Source: Acidobacteriota bacterium
Lineage (GTDB): Bacteria; Acidobacteriota; Terriglobia; Bryobacterales; Bryobacteraceae
DNA: 40,677 nucleotides
Direction of reading: 5' to 3'
Assembly (NCBI GenBank): GCA_016213775.1
Contig: JACQZR010000118.1
Coordinates: 1 to 40,677, forward strand
Under the pieces are notes generated by a model that was not told the origin of the DNA, did no database searches, and saw nothing but the letters and a program-made list of their open reading frames with translations. Shown here piece after piece: positions 37,901 through 40,677 of this stretch. Position numbers and translations under genes: made by a program. The first letter of the stretch is position 1; each line of letters opens with the position of its first letter.

Positions 37901-38855
37901 GGGCACGGCGCAGCAAGGCTGCCCTGTGAATTTGGCAAAGAAACTGACCAAGCGTCGATTTACCCGACCCGGGACCACCAATCAGCACAAAACGGGAGTT
38001 AAACTCACATTCTCCTTTTGCGGCGCGCTCTTCCTGGTCATACAATGCCTGCGCATCCAACCGGCAGGAGCCGCAACGAAGCATCTCATCCAAGACTCCG
38101 GGCAGCAAAGTGGATTCATCGTCCTTCTCTTCCGGTGGCATCAAACTGGGTTTCGCGGACGCTGGCAGATCCACAAACAAACGCGCCAACTGCAACTGCT
38201 CATCGGTCCGCTTTCCAGCCTGGTCGAGCCGCGCGGCAGCATCGCCACGAAGTTCCCGATCCAAAAACCCTCGGAGAATGCGCACTGCATCTGGCTTCTG
38301 GGGGATGAGCGCCGCAATCAGATCGCCGGTCGTCAGGTGAGCCCGAAAACGCGTTCTTAGCTCCCCATAACGATCCACGAACGCACGCAGTTGATTGCCA
38401 TCCCAGATGGTGTGGTCTTTCATTCCCAGTTCGCCGTAGTAGCGCTCAACGAGGGTTTTAGCTTGGTCCTTGCCCCCGCGCGGCACCGAACTCAGCTCTA
38501 CATTCACAACGAAAACGTAATACTCTGGCTTTGGACTCCGCGCCGAATCGGCAACGAAACGCTTCAGTTCCTTCTCCAACTGCTCAAGCGCCCAAGCCTG
38601 GTCCTTTTCAGTGGTCTCCGGCTTTTCCTTGCACTTGGCCTGTATTACCCCGTAGCCGTCCCAGCACTCGGTCGGTGGATACGGGTGTGGAACACGCCCT
38701 GCGAAGGTGGCCTCCCTTCCGCCATCTCTGCCGTTCCCAAACGCGGTTACTCCTGGCCCGAACACTTGGATTGCCAAGGCCCGAACAAACTGTTCGAACG
38801 AGTCTGTTGAGAATCCAAAAAACTCATTTCCCATTTCTGCGCAGCCGCCGTCCAT
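34935..38855 (-). CDS. NACHT-type STAND NTPase with N-terminal PD-(D/E)xK-like nuclease domain (candidate anti-phage protein)
   Basis: A 1306-residue protein. Residues 1 to about 175 form a restriction-endonuclease-like domain: FEQFVRALAIQVFG, then GNGRDGGREATFAG (D44, E48) and GYGVIQAKCKE (Q72, K74), the D-x-QxK layout of Mrr-like enzymes. Residues from about 285 form a NACHT NTPase: Walker A GGPGSGKST at 293-301, Walker B LLVLDGLDEVP at 404-414, a VVATSR sensor at 442-447, MTSPLQVTFM near 515, and FEVRSLQEYAAAECL near 665, which ends the winged-helix part in NACHT proteins. The remaining 600 residues are helical with no named domain, the usual site of ligand sensing. By analogy with Avs/bNACHT proteins, ligand binding would cause oligomerisation and nucleic-acid cleavage. 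A toxin-antitoxin pair lies 49 bp upstream on the same strand. Confidence 0.82.
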   Translation of the reverse strand: MDGGCAEMGNEFFGFSTDSFEQFVRALAIQVFGPGVTAFGNGRDGGREATFAGRVPHPYPPTECWDGYGVIQAKCKEKPETTEKDQAWALEQLEKELKRFVADSARSPKPEYYVFVVNVELSSVPRGGKDQAKTLVERYYGELGMKDHTIWDGNQLRAFVDRYGELRTRFRAHLTTGDLIAALIPQKPDAVRILRGFLDRELRGDAAARLDQAGKRTDEQLQLARLFVDLPASAKPSLMPPEEKDDESTLLPGVLDEMLRCGSCRLDAQALYDQEERAAKGECEFNSRFVLIGGPGSGKSTLGQFLCQIHRAALLRRAPPHLLEQAARTIMDETERACATLGLSWPATPRYPFRVELNRFASWIRDGEQNGQKTLAEYLLVQLKGAYQLAYEDLLEWLATYPWLLVLDGLDEVPASSNRHEMMTAIERFLSEARAAVADLFVVATSRAEGYGREFLNALTASRFVLPLARRRALQYVEKYALTRFGKDDRRSTEIVEKVRGLAGAEITAALMTSPLQVTFMVTVVAAQGDPGENRWQLMDSYYRTIYERECQKAVAPYNSVLNSQRLLINRLHHDVGFWLQWRGESTRGSGVSLSLDVFAQLVDRYLMDAGHEGSRKEELKRDILHVASQRLIFLTSRIAGELSFEVRSLQEYAAAECLMSRSGSVKLRLDAIAASPYWRNVFLFAASKCFVDSSASAHQDTIRLVCHDLNISKDELLQVTKAGSDLALDILRSRATAQNPKQERLLAEIALHLIEEPDRERQAVATDVRLAAVCSPSVEAIFQNRLRSSLGRNEVARTLGAWQLLARLVDSGEDWAEVLRQRYWPASVDQQLEIANVVDNWMTWIVGDLRRNVWRLPPEKAIGVVWWKTGLVHETGDDQLHIRVTVRTSVEGFTVGFRPAFAPKREPVYAVSALASVADYHPGWQVLRRVNDFLADPCARVLAEIFEECLGHPFPDTKLLEWLPWPMANCIERARSISGLRGVVDELRSGQLGDAADWKAAEERLSIGEIPVESLADLMGTIESDGAHSIGFPYVSSSGVHMREYLPFELTEFANAIRCIKSTQARRRLLWILSQASSRTGGVCAVLGAKEIGEIWTSGDQWDPLGCGFPKEESDNEVWIDLFDRIGRESTRDSYHESSGTGGKWCSVFERAFRNDLRRVGLLRLMGWYASSGVPVDVIPSDLLAPIRFAKPAFRLAAILVRLSQGTLGEVEAVQLADACIELLNPEAEEDAFDQVIRTSMAHIVRVPAIAAFVLRIRNAPLGISLQAAQCDRVLRRLAKERSSEIYPEDLTPLGLPIVEDPVTG

Positions 38856-38904
38856 TTTCCCAACGAGATAGTATTATCCGCCAAAACGGTCGCGACCGGG
38901 TAAC

Positions 38905-39108
38905 TCAGACCCGCTTCGCGTAAGGATCGTGCGCACCAATCCAAAACCAGATGATGGTGTCACCGTCCAGGCGCCCCAAGGCGCGATGGCCGAGGCCAAC
39001 GCGGGCTGAGTAAATGCCCTCGGTCAAGCCGACCTTCTTGAATTGCAGACTCGGGTGGTGGGGATTTTCCCGAAAGAACCGATAGCTCTTGCGCGCCTGC
39101 GTCCTCAC
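38905..39108 (-). CDS. RelE/ParE-superfamily toxin, normal start codon absent
   Basis: From GTG 39108 this gives 67 residues, VRTQARKSYRFFRENPHHPS to LIWFW-like IIWFWIGAHDPYAKRV. The segment 'RxNPxHPSLQFKKVG...YSARVGLGHRALG...WFWIGxHDxY' is a well-known RelE/ParE-like toxin family (translation- or gyrase-targeting). Homologous sequence continues upstream in the same frame as VPHYARVSAAYAALPDE to 39159, matching the usual MPHY/VPHY N-terminus, but the codon there is GTC and no ATG, GTG or TTG precedes it before the antitoxin frame. So the ancestral start at 39159 seems lost and the GTG at 39108 would give an N-terminally truncated toxin. It is the second gene of the pair and lies 49 bp before the NACHT gene. 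Confidence 0.75.
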   Translation of the reverse strand: MRTQARKSYRFFRENPHHPSLQFKKVGLTEGIYSARVGLGHRALGRLDGDTIIWFWIGAHDPYAKRV

Positions 39109-39160
39109 TTCGTCCGGCAGCGCCGCATACGCCGCGGAAACCCGCGCGTAGTGAGGGACT

Positions 39161-39403
39161 TCATTCGCCGAGCAATTCGCTCAGGGGCCGCGTTTCTCCG
39201 CGCCGGTGCTCCGCGAGTGCCTCATCCGCCAACCGCTGAATCTCGCCGGCATTCCGTGTCAGGAAGTTATCCCACGACTCTTCATCGTCCAGCACCGCCA
39301 GGATCTGAGCAGCGATGGCATCCTGCTCCTGGTCAGGTAGCGCTTTCACGCGAAGTATGGCTTGTTCGAGCAGCCCGGACACAACTTCAGCATATCGCGT
39401 CAC
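39161..39403 (-). CDS. Antitoxin of a RelE/ParE-type toxin-antitoxin pair
   Basis: An 80-residue protein from GTG 39403, VTRYAEVVSGLLEQAILRVK, helical throughout with a conserved mid region DQEQDAIAAQILAVLDDEES and a C-terminal segment (DEALAEHRRGETRPLSELLGE) that probably occupies the toxin active site. It ends 'xGxTxPLxELLGE', as seen in antitoxins encoded just before this toxin family. Its stop codon at 39161-39163 lies 1 bp from the homologous toxin start position, so translation was coupled. It is open and looks intact. It lies first on the minus-strand transcript, followed by the toxin and the NACHT gene. Confidence 0.75.
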   Translation of the reverse strand: MTRYAEVVSGLLEQAILRVKALPDQEQDAIAAQILAVLDDEESWDNFLTRNAGEIQRLADEALAEHRRGETRPLSELLGE

Positions 39404-39443
39404 CCCATAACATTTCTTAAGGTGAAATCCGCGAAAACCGCGT

Positions 39444-39449
39444 CACAAT
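39444..39449 (+). promoter_or_regulatory. Candidate leaderless promoter -10 (O-methyltransferase gene)
   Basis: CACAAT at 39444-39449 ends 5 bp before the ATG at 39455 with no ribosome binding motif between. It repeats the arrangement seen before the DUF362 gene. The -35 is not clear. Confidence 0.3.
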
Positions 39450-39454
39450 AGCGT

Positions 39455-40138
39455 ATGCGAACTTCATACCGGCAATCCTTCTTTCTCCTGTTAGCTCTCA
39501 GTCTGGCCGCCACTCTCACCGCTCAGCCTCCGGGTAGACCCGGCGGAAAGGGCAGGCGCGGCGCAGTCCTTACCAACCAGCCCCAGGCTCGCAACGACGC
39601 CGAAAAGCGCATCCTCACAACGATGGAAGGCATCGTCGCCAGCCACAACAACTACCTCAGCGTCCCCGTCTCCGACGGTATGGCCCTGCGGCTTCTCGCC
39701 GAAGCCGCCGGCGCGAAGAACATCGTCGAAGTCGGCACCTCCACCGGGTACTCCGGCCTGTGGCTTTGCCTCGCCCTGCGTTCCACCGGTGGCCACCTCA
39801 CTACCTTCGAGCTCGACCACGGCCGCGCCACCATGGCCGCCGGGCACTTCAAGGAAGCAGGCGTCGACAAACTCGTCACCATCATCGAAGGTGACGCCCA
39901 CGCCAACGTCACCAAATTGAAAGGCCCCATCGACCTTGTCTTCATTGATGCCGACAAGGAAGGCTACCTCGACTACCTCACCAAACTCCTCCCACTCGTC
40001 CGCCCCGGAGGCCTCATCCTCGCCCACAACATCGACTCCGCAACGGATTACGTCCAGGCCGTCTCGAGGAATCCTGAACTCGAAACCATCTTCTACATGC
40101 AGGGTGGAGGCCTCGGCGTCACCGTGAAGAAACGCTGA
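39455..40138 (+). CDS. O-methyltransferase (family 3) with N-terminal signal peptide
   Basis: A 227-residue protein. The signal peptide SFFLLLALSLAATLTAQPPG is followed by a Gly/Pro/Arg-rich stretch and, from about residue 45, a catechol-O-methyltransferase-like class I fold: NIVEVGTSTGYSGLWLCLAL is the SAM-binding loop, TTFELDHGRATMAAGHFKEA follows, VFIDADKEGYLDYL carries the metal-binding DADKxxY motif, and LILAHNIDSATDYVQAV comes next. Such enzymes methylate catechol-type hydroxyls with divalent metal. The signal peptide is unexpected for a SAM-using enzyme. It stands alone on the plus strand, divergent from the antitoxin gene. Confidence 0.8.
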   Translation: MRTSYRQSFFLLLALSLAATLTAQPPGRPGGKGRRGAVLTNQPQARNDAEKRILTTMEGIVASHNNYLSVPVSDGMALRLLAEAAGAKNIVEVGTSTGYSGLWLCLALRSTGGHLTTFELDHGRATMAAGHFKEAGVDKLVTIIEGDAHANVTKLKGPIDLVFIDADKEGYLDYLTKLLPLVRPGGLILAHNIDSATDYVQAVSRNPELETIFYMQGGGLGVTVKKR

Positions 40139-40196
40139 ACCACAGCAAACTAACCGCCATGCGGTAGTCTGATTCGGGGCATCCCTGACGCCCGAA

Positions 40197-40546
40197 ATGC
40201 TCGACGCGCCCTCCGCCCCACGTCGACACTTCCGCCGCGACCCCGAACTCCCCAACTCTGGCACCGACGCCGACTACCGCAAATCGGGCTTCCACAGGAG
40301 TCACCTTGTCCCTGCCCGCGATCCGGCCTCGTCCCCCGCAGCGCTCGGCGAATCGTACTACCTCTCCAACGCAGTCCCGCAAGTGGCCGCCCACTCCGAC
40401 GCCGTCTACATCCTCACAGGCACTCTCTTCGATTGCGACAACATCCGGCGCATCGGCCCCAACCAGATCGCCGTTCCCTGCGCCACCTTCAAGGTGGCGA
40501 AAGGCTGGCCTGGAAAGGCCCGCCGCGGCCAGGATTGGCCGCCCCA
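40197..40546 (+). pseudogene. DNA/RNA non-specific endonuclease relic, 3'-interrupted by a group II intron
   Basis: One open frame reads HFRRDPELPNSGTDADYRKS, then GFHRSHLVPARDPASSPAAL, GESYYLSNAVPQVAAHSDAV and YILTGTLFDCDNIRRIGPNQIAVPCATFKVA. This is the EndoG/NucA-type nuclease family: the catalytic DRGH motif is HRSH here (His retained, Asp and Gly replaced), ESYYLSNAVPQ is the conserved ExxxLSNxxPQ metal-site segment, and TGTLFDC...IAVPxxFFKV the late strand. Between VPQVA and HSDAV about 25-30 residues of the usual protein (the N-x(n)-W-x-LE region) are missing. The start is uncertain because upstream sequence lacks the normal N-terminus. Altered motif plus deletion point to an inactive gene; the frame is further cut by the intron at 40547. 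Confidence 0.7.
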
Positions 40547-40677
40547 GTGTGCCCAGCATGGGCAGAATCTTGTTGGATGAAAGGAGCCAACCGGAGCCGA
40601 TGACAGGCAACCGTAGCGAAACGCAAGGCGTAGCCGCGAGGTGAAGCTGAAAGAAGCGCGTAGCAAACCTTCGACCG
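40547..40677 (+). mobile_element. 5' end of a group II intron, cut by the window edge
   Basis: From 40547 the sequence is GTGTGCCCAGCATGGGCAG, which matches the 5' boundary GUGYG and the first domain I stem of bacterial group II introns (compare GUGCGCCCAGAUAGGG in the lactococcal LtrB intron). It goes on with ATGAAAGGAGCCAACCGG, CCGTAGCGAAACGCAAGGCG, TAGCCGCGAGGTGAAGC and AAGCGCGTAGC, repeated short hairpin arms typical of domain I. The remaining intron, including any reverse transcriptase/maturase and domain V, lies past the right edge. It is inserted in the plus orientation into the nuclease relic. Its sequence differs from the intron remnant at 21657. Confidence 0.65.

Overview
The window reads as a chromosomal segment of a GC-rich Gram-negative bacterium. 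Acidobacteriota, most like the Solibacter/Bryobacter group, is my best guess. The basis is overall gene flavour (Tat-type and lipoprotein-signal secreted proteins, a YVTN-propeller/c-type haem protein, ATC-hydrolase-like and FkbM proteins, small DUF6677-like membrane proteins), not a marker comparison. Most genes are housekeeping or ordinary accessory genes packed in short runs with ATGA-type overlaps.

Layout. 1-940 (minus): a truncated small CDS and a MazEF/PemK-type toxin-antitoxin locus whose toxin carries at least three frameshifts. 1123-4565 (plus): PpiD/SurA-like foldase, DedA membrane protein, secreted protein of unknown function. 9277-4513 (minus): Nudix hydrolase, MutS2, M1 aminopeptidase, an overlapping run. 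9278-10436: long gene-free stretch with a 123-124 bp tandem repeat. 10437-17745: DinB, topA, YVTN/haem protein, ATC-hydrolase-like lipoprotein, NQO1-YciI fusion, secreted aldose-epimerase-like protein. 17814-21367: dnaG-rpoD, the macromolecular synthesis pair.

21368-25132 is the most unusual part: a 3.77 kb island between the true 3' end of rpoD and a second, partial copy of that 3' end. The last 125 bp of the two copies match at 124 positions, while the 81 bp before them match at only 66, nearly all differences being synonymous. Inside lie a decayed tyrosine-recombinase C-terminus directly after rpoD, a group II intron 5' fragment, an intact M3 metallopeptidase and a class III cyclase relic. 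This looks like the scar of an element that integrated into the end of rpoD and restored the gene.

25205-34930: an HTH antitoxin with a doubly frameshifted PIN toxin, then nadD-like, zinc-ribbon, SRPBCC, TPR membrane protein, nth, GNAT, DUF6677-like, FkbM methyltransferase and DUF362 genes.

34935-39403 (minus) is a small defence-type block: a RelE/ParE-like toxin-antitoxin pair 49 bp upstream of a 1306-residue protein that joins an N-terminal PD-(D/E)xK-like nuclease domain to a NACHT NTPase and a long C-terminal region, the architecture of prokaryotic STAND/NACHT anti-phage sensors. 39455-40677: an exported O-methyltransferase, a relic of a DNA/RNA non-specific endonuclease and, at the window edge, the 5' end of a group II intron that starts inside the relic.

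All three toxin genes are damaged (two frameshifted, one without a normal start codon at its homologous N-terminus), while all three antitoxins are open.
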